A stretch of DNA of 34,857 nucleotides from an uncultured Rhodospirillales bacterium (GTDB taxonomy: Bacteria; Pseudomonadota; Alphaproteobacteria; CAAGCB01; CAG-977). Positions 15,844 through 24,921 of the stretch are shown here, piece by piece. The stretch lies in contig CACYSU010000020.1 in the NCBI GenBank assembly GCA_902777205.1, positions 1 to 34,857 on the forward strand, in the 5' to 3' direction. Below the pieces are notes generated by a model. That model made no database searches and was not told the origin of the DNA. It saw only the letters and a program-made list of their open reading frames with translations. The position numbers were made by a program, and so were the translations under genes. The first letter of the stretch is position 1; each line of letters starts with the position of its first letter.

Positions 15844-16395
15844 TCACCCCGCGACGCAGCAACATCCGTCGGCGGACAGCTTCATATCGTCCGGACAGGA
15901 AATGACCGTGCCCGTTTTTCCGGAATCAACGGTGACGCATTTTCCGTTTTTCAGTGTGTAGCCGCTTTTGCACGCCGTGCAGACCGACGACGACGAACAC
16001 GCGGAACAGTTGGCGGGACAAGTGACGGAAGCGGTCGTTTTGCGTTCACATCTATAGTATGAAATTGATGTGTAACTGCTTCCGTCATAGCTGCTTGTCG
16101 TGGCTTTTTTCAATTCATATCCGCTGTTGCAGGAATCGCACGAACCAAGTGTGCTGTTTGCATAGGAATGAATTTCCCCTTTCTCTTCGTCCCAGTATTG
16201 ACAAGTCGTCCAATAACGGACGCCGCTGCAGGATGAACATCCGCTTGGGCAGGAAACGCAACGCTCGGCACTAAAACCGCTGTTGTCACCGCAAGATTCA
16301 GCCGCCGAATAATACTGTCCCGAACTGCACGACAGCGCCTTTGCTTCCGCCGCGAACAGTAAAAACAGGCTGAATATCAATAAAAATCTTTTCAT
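15844..16395 (-). CDS. Secreted cysteine-rich protein (20 Cys)
   Basis: 183 residues from ATG 16395, with GGAGGGA immediately upstream; the open frame runs further to 16584 but that part overlaps the structured segment and lacks a start site. The signal peptide is MKRFLLIFSLFLLFAAEAKA. The mature protein of about 160 residues holds 20 cysteines in CxxC and CxxxC clusters, such as CVSCPSGCSSCSG, CDSCNSGYEL and CTACKSGYTLKNGKC. These resemble the furin-like or EGF-like cysteine repeats of eukaryotic surface proteins. Ten disulfides are possible, which implies export and a Dsb-type oxidation system. The function is unknown; a surface or adhesion role is a guess from the repeat type. Confidence 0.75.
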   Translation of the reverse strand: MKRFLLIFSLFLLFAAEAKALSCSSGQYYSAAESCGDNSGFSAERCVSCPSGCSSCSGVRYWTTCQYWDEEKGEIHSYANSTLGSCDSCNSGYELKKATTSSYDGSSYTSISYYRCERKTTASVTCPANCSACSSSSVCTACKSGYTLKNGKCVTVDSGKTGTVISCPDDMKLSADGCCCVAG

Positions 16396-16419
16396 AGCTC
16401 CCTCCTTTTTCAGGCAAAA

Positions 16420-16444
16420 GAAAAACCGCCTGAAACAAGCGGTT
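16420..16444 (-). terminator. Rho-independent terminator of the candidate RNA
   Basis: On the minus strand AACCGC (16444-16439), a 9-base loop and GCGGTT (16429-16424) run into a T tract. It ends the gene-free segment and lies 25 bases before the Cys-rich gene's start. It cannot belong to serS, which has its own terminator 300 bases upstream. Confidence 0.75.
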
Positions 16445-16700
16445 CGGGGAGTTAGAACAATCAACTGTTGCGGTGATTCCCTTTGACCTTTAAAGCGGCA
16501 CCGCGAACGGCGCGCTTCTGAACATACGCCAAAAGCTCCCCGTTCCACCAAAGGAAATCGGGGATAATGTCCCGCCTCCGCCAATCTCGCGGAAACGGTA
16601 ACGGCGCCCTATCGCGGCACCGGCAACAGTAAAGAGCTGTTCTAAGGCTCCGCACCTCTTTTTCAGGTACTTGGCGCACCGGAACATCCGATACGCTTGG
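16436..16700 (-). ncRNA. Candidate rod-like noncoding RNA
   Basis: This segment lies between two minus-strand terminators and has no credible protein. Minus-strand nested helices found by eye: CAAGCG/CGCTTG (16699-16694, 16441-16436); TCGG/CCGA (16691-16688, 16447-16444); side hairpin GTACCT/AGGTGC (16670-16665, 16657-16652); GGAG/CTCC (16651-16648, 16451-16448); TTAGAACA/TGTTCTAA (16645-16638, 16459-16452); ACTGTTG/CAACAGT (16630-16624, 16470-16464); an 11-bp helix 16622-16612 with 16506-16496. The apical domain has two more hairpins. The outermost helix begins where the promoter at 16734-16705 would start transcription. Size, about 265 nt, and a rod joining both ends are loosely like 6S RNA, but I do not recognise 6S, RNase P, tmRNA or SRP signatures. 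Confidence 0.6.
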
Positions 16701-16704
16701 ATTA

Positions 16705-16734
16705 AGGATAGCCGTTCACCGCCGCGTTTGGCAA
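16705..16734 (-). promoter_or_regulatory. Possible promoter of the candidate RNA
   Basis: TTGCCA (16734-16729) and TATCCT (16710-16705) are separated by 18 bases on the minus strand. Transcription would start near 16698, at the first base pairs of the RNA's closing helix. The boxes are imperfect; the match of position with structure is the main support. Confidence 0.35.
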
Positions 16735-16749
16735 GATGTTTTTACAAGC

Positions 16750-16780
16750 AAAAACGCCCCGCTGTCGTCAACGGGGCGTT
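16750..16780 (-). terminator. Rho-independent terminator of serS and its operon
   Basis: AACGCCCCG (minus 16780-16772) and CGGGGCGTT (16761-16753), with a 10-base loop and a T run, lie 18 bases past the serS stop. It should end the whole dgt-to-serS transcript. Confidence 0.85.
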
Positions 16781-16797
16781 TTCATATTCGATGAACG

Positions 16798-18075
16798 TTA
16801 TTTTTTCGCGGCGATGACCGTTTGACCGTTCATGTATTTCCGCAGTGCTTCGGGGATCAGAACCGATCCGTCCGCCTGCTGATAGTTTTCCATCACGGCG
16901 ATCATGCAGCGGCCGACCGCGACGCCCGACCCGTTCAGGGTGTGGACGAAACGCGTGCCTTTCTGCGCCTTGCTTTTGCAGCGGGCGTCCATACGGCGCG
17001 CCTGAAAATCCCAGCAGTTGGAAACGCTGGAAATTTCGCGGTATTTGTTCTGACCGGGCATCCAGACTTCCAAATCGTGGGTTTTGCGGGACGAAAATCC
17101 CATATCGCCCGCGGACAGGCACATCACGCGGTACGGCAGGTTCAGGCCTTTCAGCACGTCTTCGGCGCAGTTGGTCATATATTCGTGTTCTTCCCACGAT
17201 TTTTCCGGCGTGGTGATCGCGACCATTTCCACTTTGTAAAACTGGTGCTGGCGGATCATGCCGCGCGTGTCCTTGCCGGCCGCGCCCGCTTCGGAACGGA
17301 AGCACGGGGTCAGCGCCGTCAAACGCAGCGGCAGGCTGTCTTCGTCCAACGCCTTGCCCGCGACAAAGTTCGTCAGGCTGACTTCCGCCGTCGGGATCAG
17401 CCAGTAATCGTCCGTCGTGTGATACAGGTCTTCGGCGAATTTGGGCAGCTGCGCCGTGCCGTACATCGCGGAGCTGTTGACCATCAAAGGCACTTCCATT
17501 TCGGTGTAGCCGTGCTTTTCACGGTGCATATCCAGCATATACTGCGCCAAAGCGCGTTCCAAACGCGCCAGATCGCCCAGCAGATAAACAAAACGCGCAC
17601 CGGACACTTTGGCAGCCTGATCGAAATCCATCAATCCCAGTTTGGCGCCGATTTCGTCGTGTTCCAACGGTTTGAAATCGAATTCGCGCGGTTCGCCCCA
17701 GCGGCGAATCTCGCGGTTCGTCGTGTCGTCCAATCCGTCGGGGATATCGTCGGCGGGACGGTTCGGCAACGTTTTCAGAACGGCGTCGATCTTGTCGCAC
17801 AACGCGCAAACGTCTTCTTCGGCGTCGGCCATGCCGCGTTTCAGCGCGCCGACTTCGTGCATCAGGACATCCGCGTCGCCGCCGGCCTTTTTCACTTCGG
17901 CGACCTGACGGGACAATTCGTTGCGGCGCGACTGCATTTCCTGCAAATCGGTCTGCGCGGCGCGGTATTTGCGGTCCAGTTCCAAAACTTCGGCGGAACG
18001 GGGCTGCTGCCCGCGGCGTTCCAACCCCTTGTCAAACAATTCGGGATTTTCCCTGATCCATTTAATGTCGTACAT
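16798..18075 (-). CDS. serS: Seryl-tRNA synthetase
   Basis: 425 residues, normal for bacterial SerRS. The N-terminal tRNA-binding coiled coil (about 30-100) is followed by the class II catalytic core: motif 2 [20 protein letters not shown] and motif 3 [20 protein letters not shown]. It charges tRNA-Ser in the cytosol. AGGAGA precedes ATG 18075. It is the last gene of the minus-strand operon, 28 bases after tatC. Confidence 0.97.
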   Translation of the reverse strand: MYDIKWIRENPELFDKGLERRGQQPRSAEVLELDRKYRAAQTDLQEMQSRRNELSRQVAEVKKAGGDADVLMHEVGALKRGMADAEEDVCALCDKIDAVLKTLPNRPADDIPDGLDDTTNREIRRWGEPREFDFKPLEHDEIGAKLGLMDFDQAAKVSGARFVYLLGDLARLERALAQYMLDMHREKHGYTEMEVPLMVNSSAMYGTAQLPKFAEDLYHTTDDYWLIPTAEVSLTNFVAGKALDEDSLPLRLTALTPCFRSEAGAAGKDTRGMIRQHQFYKVEMVAITTPEKSWEEHEYMTNCAEDVLKGLNLPYRVMCLSAGDMGFSSRKTHDLEVWMPGQNKYREISSVSNCWDFQARRMDARCKSKAQKGTRFVHTLNGSGVAVGRCMIAVMENYQQADGSVLIPEALRKYMNGQTVIAAKK

Positions 18076-18103
18076 GGTATCTCCTAGCAGAAAGAAAATT
18101 TAC

Positions 18104-18916
18104 TTACTTATAGCCCTGATCTTTTTTGTTTTCAAGCGATTGAATGTACCAAACGGAACTTTCGTACAAAAACAAAAGCGGCAGCGCCAAGGCAAACTGG
18201 CTGACGATGTCGGGCGGCGTCAAAACCGCGGCGGCGACAAAGATGAAAACGATCGCGTAACGCCGGAAATCCCGCAGGTTTTGCGCGCAAATCACCCCCA
18301 TGCGCCCCAAAACCGCCAGCACGACCGGCAGCTGGAAACTGAACCCGAACGCCAGAATCAGGCCGGTCAAAAAGGACAGGTATTCACTCAGCCGCGCTTC
18401 CAAAACGACCGGCAGAGCGTTGTTCGCGGCCGCCAGCTGTTGAAACGACAGCAGGAATTTAAACGCGACGGGCATCAGGCCGAAAAACACGAACACCCCG
18501 CCCGCGACGAACAAAACGGGGGACACGATGAAAAAGGGTCGGATCGCGCCGCGTTCGGACGGATAAAGCCCCGGCGCGATAAACCGCCACGCCTGAAACG
18601 CCGCGAACGGAAACGTCAGAACAACGGCGGCGAAAGCCGACAGTTTCAAATGCGTGACGAACCCTTCGGCCAAACCGGTGAAAATCAGCCTTTGCGACCC
18701 GCCCGTCTGTTCCATCGCGCGCGCCAAAGGATACATCAAAACATCCAATATCCGGCCGGCGAACGGGTAACAGCACAAAAAGGCGGCGACGAAAAACAAA
18801 AACGATTTCAGTACGCGCGAACGCAGTTCGGTCAAATGGCCGACCCACGTCATCATTTTTTCGGGATCCGATTTTTCACCGATGCGCGCGTCGGGCGGGA
18901 AAACTTCATTTTCCAT
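18104..18916 (-). CDS. tatC: Twin-arginine translocase subunit TatC
   Basis: 270 residues from ATG 18916; in-frame alternatives are ATG 18928 and GTG 18940. All three overlap the end of tatB. TatC is the multi-spanning receptor of the Tat pathway, which exports folded proteins with RR signal peptides. Visible TatC features: HLTELRSRVLKS before the first helix, then FTGLAEGFVTHLKLS, PFAAFQAWRFIAPGLYPSER and the later periplasmic loop before TPPDIVSQ. Six membrane segments can be counted. It sits directly after tatB, as expected. Confidence 0.95.
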   Translation of the reverse strand: MENEVFPPDARIGEKSDPEKMMTWVGHLTELRSRVLKSFLFFVAAFLCCYPFAGRILDVLMYPLARAMEQTGGSQRLIFTGLAEGFVTHLKLSAFAAVVLTFPFAAFQAWRFIAPGLYPSERGAIRPFFIVSPVLFVAGGVFVFFGLMPVAFKFLLSFQQLAAANNALPVVLEARLSEYLSFLTGLILAFGFSFQLPVVLAVLGRMGVICAQNLRDFRRYAIVFIFVAAAVLTPPDIVSQFALALPLLFLYESSVWYIQSLENKKDQGYK

Positions 18917-19166
18917 CCGTTTTTTCATCCTTTTCTTCACGCTTTTCCGCCAAAGTTTCGTTCAGCTTCGCTTCGGCTTTCGCGGCGATCCGGTCGGCAT
19001 CATACATAGTATCATCAATGACTTGCGACACGTTTCTAGCAAACCGGTTTAACTTTCTGTACACGCGGCCGCACACGCGCAAAACCTGCGGCAGCTGTTG
19101 GGGGCCGACCACCAGCAGCGCGACGAACAGGATGACGACAAATTCCGTCGAACTGATGCCGAACAC
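18906..19166 (-). CDS. tatB: Sec-independent translocase subunit TatB
   Basis: 86 residues from a GTG start at 19166. The N-terminal membrane helix (MFGISSTEFVVILFVALLVV), the GPQQLP hinge and the long charged amphipathic helix are typical of TatB. With TatC it forms the signal-peptide receptor. GGACG near the end of tatA can serve as a ribosome site. The C-terminal tail is a short Lys/Glu stretch. Confidence 0.92.
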   Translation of the reverse strand: MFGISSTEFVVILFVALLVVGPQQLPQVLRVCGRVYRKLNRFARNVSQVIDDTMYDADRIAAKAEAKLNETLAEKREEKDEKTDGK

Positions 19167-19169
19167 GGA

Positions 19170-19355
19170 TCAGGCGTCCTTGGACGGATCGTTTTCGGCG
19201 GGTTTGTTTTCCGGTTCCTTGTCCTCGTTCAGCCCCTTTTTAAACGAGCTGACGCTTTTGCCCAAATCCTCGGCCAAAGCGGGCAGTTTGCCGCGGCCGA
19301 ACAGCACCAAAACGATCAGCAGAATGACCAACAGCTGGAAAAAACCGATACTCAT
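19170..19355 (-). CDS. tatA: TatA reading frame with its own internal start inside the S2P fusion
   Basis: The last 61 codons of the 293-codon frame are a complete TatA: MSIGFFQLLVILLIVLVLFG, the hinge RGKLPALAEDL, the FKKGL amphipathic helix and an acidic tail. TatA oligomers form the export pore of the Tat system. ATG 19355 (codon 233 of the long frame) has AAGGAG 8 bases upstream, so free TatA can be made from this internal start. The gene order TatA-TatB-TatC and the spacing of 3 bases to tatB support a functional TatA. The protein may therefore exist both free and as the tail of the protease. Confidence 0.85.
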   Translation of the reverse strand: MSIGFFQLLVILLIVLVLFGRGKLPALAEDLGKSVSSFKKGLNEDKEPENKPAENDPSKDA

Positions 19356-20051
19356 GCCTTTTTCTCCTTGTATCAAACCGAACAATCCGGCGAAAAAATA
19401 GGTCAGCTTTTGAACGCTGAACGCCAGAAAACGGGAAACGAACGCGAAATCCCTTCCCGTATAGTCACCCAAAAGCGGCAAAAAAATCAACAGCAAAGCG
19501 ATGACGCCGAACCCGTATTTTTCCGTGCGCGCAAACCGGATCGCTTGGCGCATCGGCAAAATCCCCGTCAATATCCGCCCGCCGTCCAACGGCAAAACGG
19601 GAAGCAGGTTGAATGTCATCAGCGAAAAATTGAACAGAACCGCATTCAGCAGCATCCGGACAACCGCGGGCGCGGCCGAAAAGGCGGCGTTTTGCATCAC
19701 ACCCAGCGCGGCCAGAGCCGCCAAAGCCAAAACGAAATTCATCGCGGGTCCCGCCATGGCGACCCAAACCATATCCCTTTTCGGATTTTTCAGGCGGGAA
19801 AAATCGACCGGAACGGGTTTCGCCCATCCGAAAACAAACGGCGAATGTGACAACACCAAAGTCAGTGGAAACAACACCGTTCCGACGGGCTCAACGTGCC
19901 GCAGCGGATTTGGCGTCAGCCGCCCCGCGTCCCGTGCCGTCGGATCGCCGAAACGCAACGCGGCGAACCCGTGCGCCATTTCGTGCAGGACGACGCCCAA
20001 AACGACGGGAACCGCCCATTCCAATGTTGACAGCAGCGCGGCCGCGTCCAT
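19170..20051 (-). CDS. Site-2 protease (M50) in frame with TatA
   Basis: 293 residues. Residues 1-230 are a short M50 site-2 protease: HEMAHG (H23, E24, H27), a central membrane helix pair and FNLLPVLPLDGGRIL with the zinc-binding D156, the full family signature. Such proteases cut substrates within the membrane. No stop codon separates it from TatA (from M233), so a fused protein with a C-terminal TatA is encoded. The start ATG directly follows the nagZ stop (TAAATG). In related operons I expect scpA and scpB at this position; they are absent. Whether the fusion is made, or mostly separate products from two starts, cannot be told from sequence. Confidence 0.85.
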   Translation of the reverse strand: MDAAALLSTLEWAVPVVLGVVLHEMAHGFAALRFGDPTARDAGRLTPNPLRHVEPVGTVLFPLTLVLSHSPFVFGWAKPVPVDFSRLKNPKRDMVWVAMAGPAMNFVLALAALAALGVMQNAAFSAAPAVVRMLLNAVLFNFSLMTFNLLPVLPLDGGRILTGILPMRQAIRFARTEKYGFGVIALLLIFLPLLGDYTGRDFAFVSRFLAFSVQKLTYFFAGLFGLIQGEKGMSIGFFQLLVILLIVLVLFGRGKLPALAEDLGKSVSSFKKGLNEDKEPENKPAENDPSKDA

Positions 20052-21083
20052 TTACGCCACTTTTCCCAACAGCCAGCTTCTGGCCGCTTCGTAATCGAAA
20101 TCCGCCGCGTGTTCGACGGCCTGCTTGCGCATTTCCTGCCCGCGGACGAAACGTTCCATCGCGCGCGCGGACAGCGGTTCGACGGCCGAAGCGATCATGT
20201 CCATTTCGTCCATGTCGCCGTTGCAATGCAAAACGGCGTCGCATCCGGCGGCCAGAGCCTCCGTCGTCAAATCGGACAGCGTGCCGGACAGCGCTTTCAT
20301 CGACAAATCGTCGCAGATCAGGAAACCTTTGAACCCGATTTCGCCGCGGATCACGTCCTGAATGACCTTTTCGGACAGCGACGCGGGTTTGTGTTCGTCA
20401 AGGGCGGTGTACAAAACGTGCGCCGTCATCCCCCACGGGGCGGACGCCAAGTATTTAAACGGCTGGAAATCCGTCTGTCGCAGCGTTTCCAGATCGGCGT
20501 TGACGACCGGCAGTTCAAAATGACTGTCAACGATCGCGCGGCCGTGTCCGGGCATATGCTTGACGACCGGCAGGACGCCCTCTTCCATCAGCCCTTCGCA
20601 AATGGCCGCGCCCAAGGCGCCGACCGTGTGCGGGTTGCGGGCGAACGTCCGGTCGCCCAAAATCTTTTCGTTCGATCCTTCGACGGGAACGTCCAACACA
20701 GGAGCGCAATCGACGTTGATGCCGATTTGGCGCAGATCACGCCCCATCAGACGCGCCGTGCCGTGCGCCGCTTTCAACGCGGCCAAAGCGCCGTGTTCGT
20801 ACATATCGCCGTACATCTGCACGGGCGGATATTTCTGCCAATAGGACGATTTCAACCGCGAAACGCGGCCGCCTTCCTGATCAATCAAAACGGGGGCGTC
20901 GTCGCGGCCGACCGTTTCACGCAAAGACTGCACCAGCGTTTTCAGCTGCTCCGGCGTCGCGATGTTGCGTGAAAACAAAATGAAGCCAAGCGGATTGACG
21001 CGCTCGAAAAACTCTTTTTCCTCGTCGGTCAGAGCCAAACCGGAACAGCCGAACACTACGGCTGAAGGATATTCATTTAACAA
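20052..21083 (-). CDS. nagZ: Beta-N-acetylhexosaminidase NagZ (GH3)
   Basis: 343 residues, normal for NagZ. It removes GlcNAc from muropeptides during cell-wall recycling in the cytosol. Motifs are KHMPGHGRAIVDSHFELP, with the catalytic His of the mobile loop, and LICDDLSMKAL, where the Asp of DDLSM is the nucleophile. DQEGGRVSRLK and GDRTFARNP are further GH3 blocks. The start overlaps the SPOR gene by 11 bases. Confidence 0.95.
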   Translation of the reverse strand: MLNEYPSAVVFGCSGLALTDEEKEFFERVNPLGFILFSRNIATPEQLKTLVQSLRETVGRDDAPVLIDQEGGRVSRLKSSYWQKYPPVQMYGDMYEHGALAALKAAHGTARLMGRDLRQIGINVDCAPVLDVPVEGSNEKILGDRTFARNPHTVGALGAAICEGLMEEGVLPVVKHMPGHGRAIVDSHFELPVVNADLETLRQTDFQPFKYLASAPWGMTAHVLYTALDEHKPASLSEKVIQDVIRGEIGFKGFLICDDLSMKALSGTLSDLTTEALAAGCDAVLHCNGDMDEMDMIASAVEPLSARAMERFVRGQEMRKQAVEHAADFDYEAARSWLLGKVA

Positions 21084-21957
21084 CGAAACACTCCTGCTTT
21101 TTCTTTTTCAGTTGATCGCACAACGCCTTCGCGTCGTCCCGTTTGTCGAAACGCCCGACGCGCAAACGGTAAAACGTGCCGTTCGTCACGACCGTTTTGG
21201 ATATGGCGTGCGGCATGGACGCGATGATTTCCTTGTGTTTTTTCGACAAACGCTTCCATTCGCTTTCCGCGGCCTGTTCGGTGCGGGCGGAAACCAGCTG
21301 GACGGCATAGGAAACGGCGGGCTGAACCGGCTTTGTTTCCGGCAACGGCGTTTTTTCAGCCTTCTTTTCCGCCGGTTTTTCGATCTGTTTTTCCGCCGGT
21401 TTTTCTTTTTCCGCAACGATAGGTTCAGGTTCGGGCGTCACCGTTGCGGCGGCGGTTTCCTTAAACATCACCTCGACCGGCGTGCCGTCCTCTTCATACA
21501 CGACGGCCGTGGCGGGCGCGGACGTTTCCTGCGCCGCCAGATCCGTCACCAACGCGGCGATGGCGTCCGGTTCCTGTTCCTGCGCGGGCGAAACGGGCTT
21601 TTCCGCGGGGGGCAGCAGCCGTTCGACCGGCAATTCCGTATTGCTTTGGCGCAAACGTTCATACACCAGCTTGTCACGGTTCGGAACCTCCATCCCCCCC
21701 GGCGTGTCGGGTTTCATGCCGTCCATCGACCGGTCGGCGCGAATGACGGGCAAATCGCCGCTGTCCGCCCCGTAATAAACGGAAACGTATTTGCCGAACG
21801 TCAGGCATCCGACGCCCGCGGCGATCAGCACGCCGATCGAAACGCCGATCAGGATCGCGGGGCGTTTTTTGCGCTGTTCCATTCTTTCTTCGCGAAACGA
21901 GGAAAGGATGTCTTCCTGCGACGTGTCCGTTTCATCCGTTTCCGGCGTTTGAATCAT
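21073..21957 (-). CDS. SPOR-domain membrane protein
   Basis: 294 residues. Order: a short cytosolic N-terminus (1-33), one membrane helix (RPAILIGVSIGVLIAAGVGC), a long Pro/Glu/Lys-rich periplasmic linker, and a C-terminal SPOR domain (about 213-292) with YAVQLVSARTEQAAESEWKR and FYRLRVGRFDKRDDAKALCD. SPOR domains bind denuded septal peptidoglycan, so a division-site role is likely. Its stop and start overlap nagZ and abut argS (TAAATG), the order usual in Alphaproteobacteria. Confidence 0.9.
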   Translation of the reverse strand: MIQTPETDETDTSQEDILSSFREERMEQRKKRPAILIGVSIGVLIAAGVGCLTFGKYVSVYYGADSGDLPVIRADRSMDGMKPDTPGGMEVPNRDKLVYERLRQSNTELPVERLLPPAEKPVSPAQEQEPDAIAALVTDLAAQETSAPATAVVYEEDGTPVEVMFKETAAATVTPEPEPIVAEKEKPAEKQIEKPAEKKAEKTPLPETKPVQPAVSYAVQLVSARTEQAAESEWKRLSKKHKEIIASMPHAISKTVVTNGTFYRLRVGRFDKRDDAKALCDQLKKKKQECFVVK

Positions 21958-23709
21958 TTACATCTCCTGTGCGGGAACGACGCCGAAAACGGCCAGTCCC
22001 GATTGAACGACAAGGGCGGCCGCCTCGACCAAAGCCAGACGCGCCATGGACAGCTCCGGTTTGCCGGATTCCAAAAAGCGCAGCTCCGTATTGTCGCGCC
22101 CTTTGTTCCACAACCCGTGGAACGCCGCGGCCGTATCGTTCAGATAGTACGCGATGCGGTGCGGTTCGTGCGCCGCCGCCGCGATTTCGATCTGACGCGG
22201 AAAATCGGCCAGCTGGCGGATTAAAGCGATTTCCGCTTCGTCTGTCAACAACGAAAAATCGGCGCCGGCCAAAGCGGACAGGCTCAAATCCCGATCGGGG
22301 AACATTTCCGCGGCGCGGCGGCGGACGGAACAGGCGCGCGCATAGGCGTAGTTCACATAGAAAACGGGGTTGTCCTTGGACTGTTCCTTGACCTTTTCCA
22401 CGTCGAAATCCAGATGCGCGTCGTTTTTGCGCGTCAGCATGATAAAGCGCATCACGTCCTTTCCGACCGCATCCACCATGTCGCGCAAAGTCACAAACCG
22501 CCCCGCGCGTTTCGACATTTTCATCGGTTCGCCGTCGCACATCAGGTTGACCATCTGGCACAGTTTGACATCCAGCTTGCCTTTGCCGTCGGTCAGCGCC
22601 TTGATCGCGGCGGTCATGCGCTTGACGTATCCGGCGTGATCCGCGCCCCAAACGTCGATCATATCGGTAAACCCGCGGCGGTATTTGTCCAGATGATACG
22701 CCATGTCGGACGCGAAATAAGTCTGAAAACCGTTGGATTTTTTCAAAGCGCGGTCAACGTCGTCACCGAACAGCGTCGCTTTGAACAGCGTTTGGGGATG
22801 CGGTTCGTAATCTTCGACGATTTTGCCTTTGGGCGGTTCCAAAACGCCTTCGTAAATCAAGCCCTTGGCGCGCAAAAATTCGATGACCTCGTCGATTTTG
22901 CCGGATTCGACCAAAGCGCGTTCGGATGAAAACACGTCGAATTTGATGCCCAAAGCGGCCAGATCGGCGCGGATCATATCCATCATTCTGTCAATGGCGA
23001 ACGTGCGGAACTCTTTCAGCCATTCGGATTCGGGCTTGTCCAGCCACTTGTCGCCGTCGCGTTCGGCCAACGCCTTTCCGACGGGGATCAGATAATCGCC
23101 GGGGTACAGGCCTTCGGGGATTTTGCCGATGTCTTCGCCCAGCGCCTCTTTATACCGCAGGTACGCCGACCGCGCCAGCACGTCAACCTGCGCGCCCGCG
23201 TCATTGATATAGTATTCGCGGGTCACGTCATAGCCCGCCTTTTCCAGCAAAGACGCCAAAGCGTCGCCGAACACCGCCCCGCGGCTGTGTCCGATGTGCA
23301 TGGGGCCCGTCGGGTTGGCGGAAACGAATTCGACGTTTTTCTTCCGCCCTTTGCCCATATCCGAATCGCCGTATTTTTCCCCCTGCGACAGGATGTCTTT
23401 CAAACAGGCGTCCCAGAACACCTTTGACAGGCGCATATTCACAAATCCGGGGCCGGCGATTTCAACGGCGTCAACGATCGGCAGGCTTTGCAGCTCGGCC
23501 GCCAGAATTTCGGCGAATTCGCGCGGTTTCATCCCCGCCTGCCCCGCCAGCACCATGGCGGCGTTCGTCGCGGCGTCCCCGTGGGCGGCGTCGCGCGGCG
23601 GTTCGGCGACCAAACGCGCCGTGTTCAATCCGGACGGCAGCTTTCCCGCCTGTTCCAAATGTTCCAGCGCGTCGATAATGTTGTTTCTGATCTGTGTAAA
23701 GATGTTCAT
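21958..23709 (-). CDS. argS: Arginyl-tRNA synthetase
   Basis: 583 residues, full length. Class I motifs: [20 protein letters not shown] carries the HIGH box, and [11 protein letters not shown] carries KMSKS-like residues. The N-terminal Arg-S domain and the C-terminal DALR-type anticodon-binding domain are both present. It charges tRNA-Arg in the cytosol. It starts 1 base after the dgt stop with AGGATTTAGG upstream. Confidence 0.97.
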   Translation of the reverse strand: MNIFTQIRNNIIDALEHLEQAGKLPSGLNTARLVAEPPRDAAHGDAATNAAMVLAGQAGMKPREFAEILAAELQSLPIVDAVEIAGPGFVNMRLSKVFWDACLKDILSQGEKYGDSDMGKGRKKNVEFVSANPTGPMHIGHSRGAVFGDALASLLEKAGYDVTREYYINDAGAQVDVLARSAYLRYKEALGEDIGKIPEGLYPGDYLIPVGKALAERDGDKWLDKPESEWLKEFRTFAIDRMMDMIRADLAALGIKFDVFSSERALVESGKIDEVIEFLRAKGLIYEGVLEPPKGKIVEDYEPHPQTLFKATLFGDDVDRALKKSNGFQTYFASDMAYHLDKYRRGFTDMIDVWGADHAGYVKRMTAAIKALTDGKGKLDVKLCQMVNLMCDGEPMKMSKRAGRFVTLRDMVDAVGKDVMRFIMLTRKNDAHLDFDVEKVKEQSKDNPVFYVNYAYARACSVRRRAAEMFPDRDLSLSALAGADFSLLTDEAEIALIRQLADFPRQIEIAAAAHEPHRIAYYLNDTAAAFHGLWNKGRDNTELRFLESGKPELSMARLALVEAAALVVQSGLAVFGVVPAQEM

Positions 23710-23710
23710 C

Positions 23711-24889
23711 CTAAATCCTCACCTGCGGGTCGAACAGCCGCGTGTGCAAATCAATGGCGGACGCGTCGGTCAATCCGGCGACAAAGTCGGCGATCAGCCG
23801 CGCCTTTTGCCTTTGTCCGTCGGCGGTCGGCGGACACAGCCGTGCCATTTCCTGCCATTGCGGCGGTAAAATGTTGTTTTCGGAAAACAGCAGGGAAAAC
23901 AAATCCTTGACGATCCTTTTGCCCTTGCTGGTCATCCGGTTGATTTTGTAATGACGATACATATTCGGAAACAGAAAAGCTTTCAAGCTTTGCATTTGTT
24001 TTTTCATATTTTCCGAAAACGCGATCACGGGTTTGCCCAGCGCGCGGATGTCCTCGACGCTCGCGGGGTTCAGGGCGTCCAGATTGGCCTGCGATGTCGC
24101 GGCAACATCCAAAATCATATCGTTGATCATGCGCCGGACGGTTTCCGCGACGATGCGGGAATGTTCCACCGTCGGGTATTCGCGCGACACCTGTTCATAG
24201 TGACGTTTGAAAAAATCGACGTTTTGCGCCATATCCTCGACGGTGATCAGCCCCGTTTTCAACCCGTCGTCCGTGTCGTGGTTGGAATAGGCGATGTCGT
24301 CGGCCAGCGAAGCGATCTGCGCCTCCGCCCCCGGAAAGCCGTCCAGCTCCAGATCCTGAAGCGCGTTGTATTCCGCGATTTCCAACGGCAAAGGCGGCAT
24401 CCCCGCGCCGACCAGCGGGCCGTTGTGCTTGACCAATCCCTCCAGCGTTTCCCAAGACAGGTTGATCCCGTCGAAACGCGGATATTTCCGTTCCAGCTTT
24501 GTCACGATTTTCAGCGAATGGGCGTTGTGGTCGAAACCGCCGTATTCCTGCATACATTCGTTCAGTGCCATTTCCCCCGCGTGGCCGAACGGCGTGTGCC
24601 CCAAATCGTGCGCCAACGCCAGCGCTTCGCCCAAATCCTTGTTCAGCCGCAGCATCCGGCACAGCGAACGGGTGATTTGCGACACCTCCAGCGAATGGGT
24701 CAATCGGGTGCGCAGGCTGGTTCCTTCGTGATAAACGAACACCTGCGTTTTGGATTCCAGCCGGCGGAACGCTTCGGAATGGATGATCCGGTCGCGGTCG
24801 CGTTGAAAACACGTGCGGTACGGCGCTTCCTTTTCCGGATACAAACGTCCGCGCGTTTTTTCGGCCAAAGTGGCGTAAGGGGCTAACAT
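23711..24889 (-). CDS. dgt: Deoxyguanosinetriphosphate triphosphohydrolase-like HD protein
   Basis: 392 residues, similar to the dGTPase-like proteins of Alphaproteobacteria. HD-domain metal ligands: [12 protein letters not shown] (His), [15 protein letters not shown] (His-Asp and two further His) and [11 protein letters not shown] (Asp). [11 protein letters not shown] is the usual N-terminal block. It hydrolyses dNTPs to nucleoside and triphosphate, which helps control dNTP pools. AGGTG precedes ATG 24889. It is the first gene of the long minus-strand operon and has its own -10 box. Confidence 0.92.
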   Translation of the reverse strand: MLAPYATLAEKTRGRLYPEKEAPYRTCFQRDRDRIIHSEAFRRLESKTQVFVYHEGTSLRTRLTHSLEVSQITRSLCRMLRLNKDLGEALALAHDLGHTPFGHAGEMALNECMQEYGGFDHNAHSLKIVTKLERKYPRFDGINLSWETLEGLVKHNGPLVGAGMPPLPLEIAEYNALQDLELDGFPGAEAQIASLADDIAYSNHDTDDGLKTGLITVEDMAQNVDFFKRHYEQVSREYPTVEHSRIVAETVRRMINDMILDVAATSQANLDALNPASVEDIRALGKPVIAFSENMKKQMQSLKAFLFPNMYRHYKINRMTSKGKRIVKDLFSLLFSENNILPPQWQEMARLCPPTADGQRQKARLIADFVAGLTDASAIDLHTRLFDPQVRI

Positions 24890-24921
24890 TCAAAACACCT
24901 GTTCAAAAAGATTTACGGGGC

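Noticed and set aside
16461-16687. Short minus-strand frames of 65-72 codons in the RNA segment
   Set aside because: Two overlapping frames with no family match and no good ribosome site; nested helices and a terminator point to RNA instead.
16430-16700. tmRNA or RNase P RNA
   Set aside because: A CCACCA occurs at 16545-16550 on the plus strand, but no tRNA-like domain or tag frame fits. The conserved RNase P blocks are absent on both strands.
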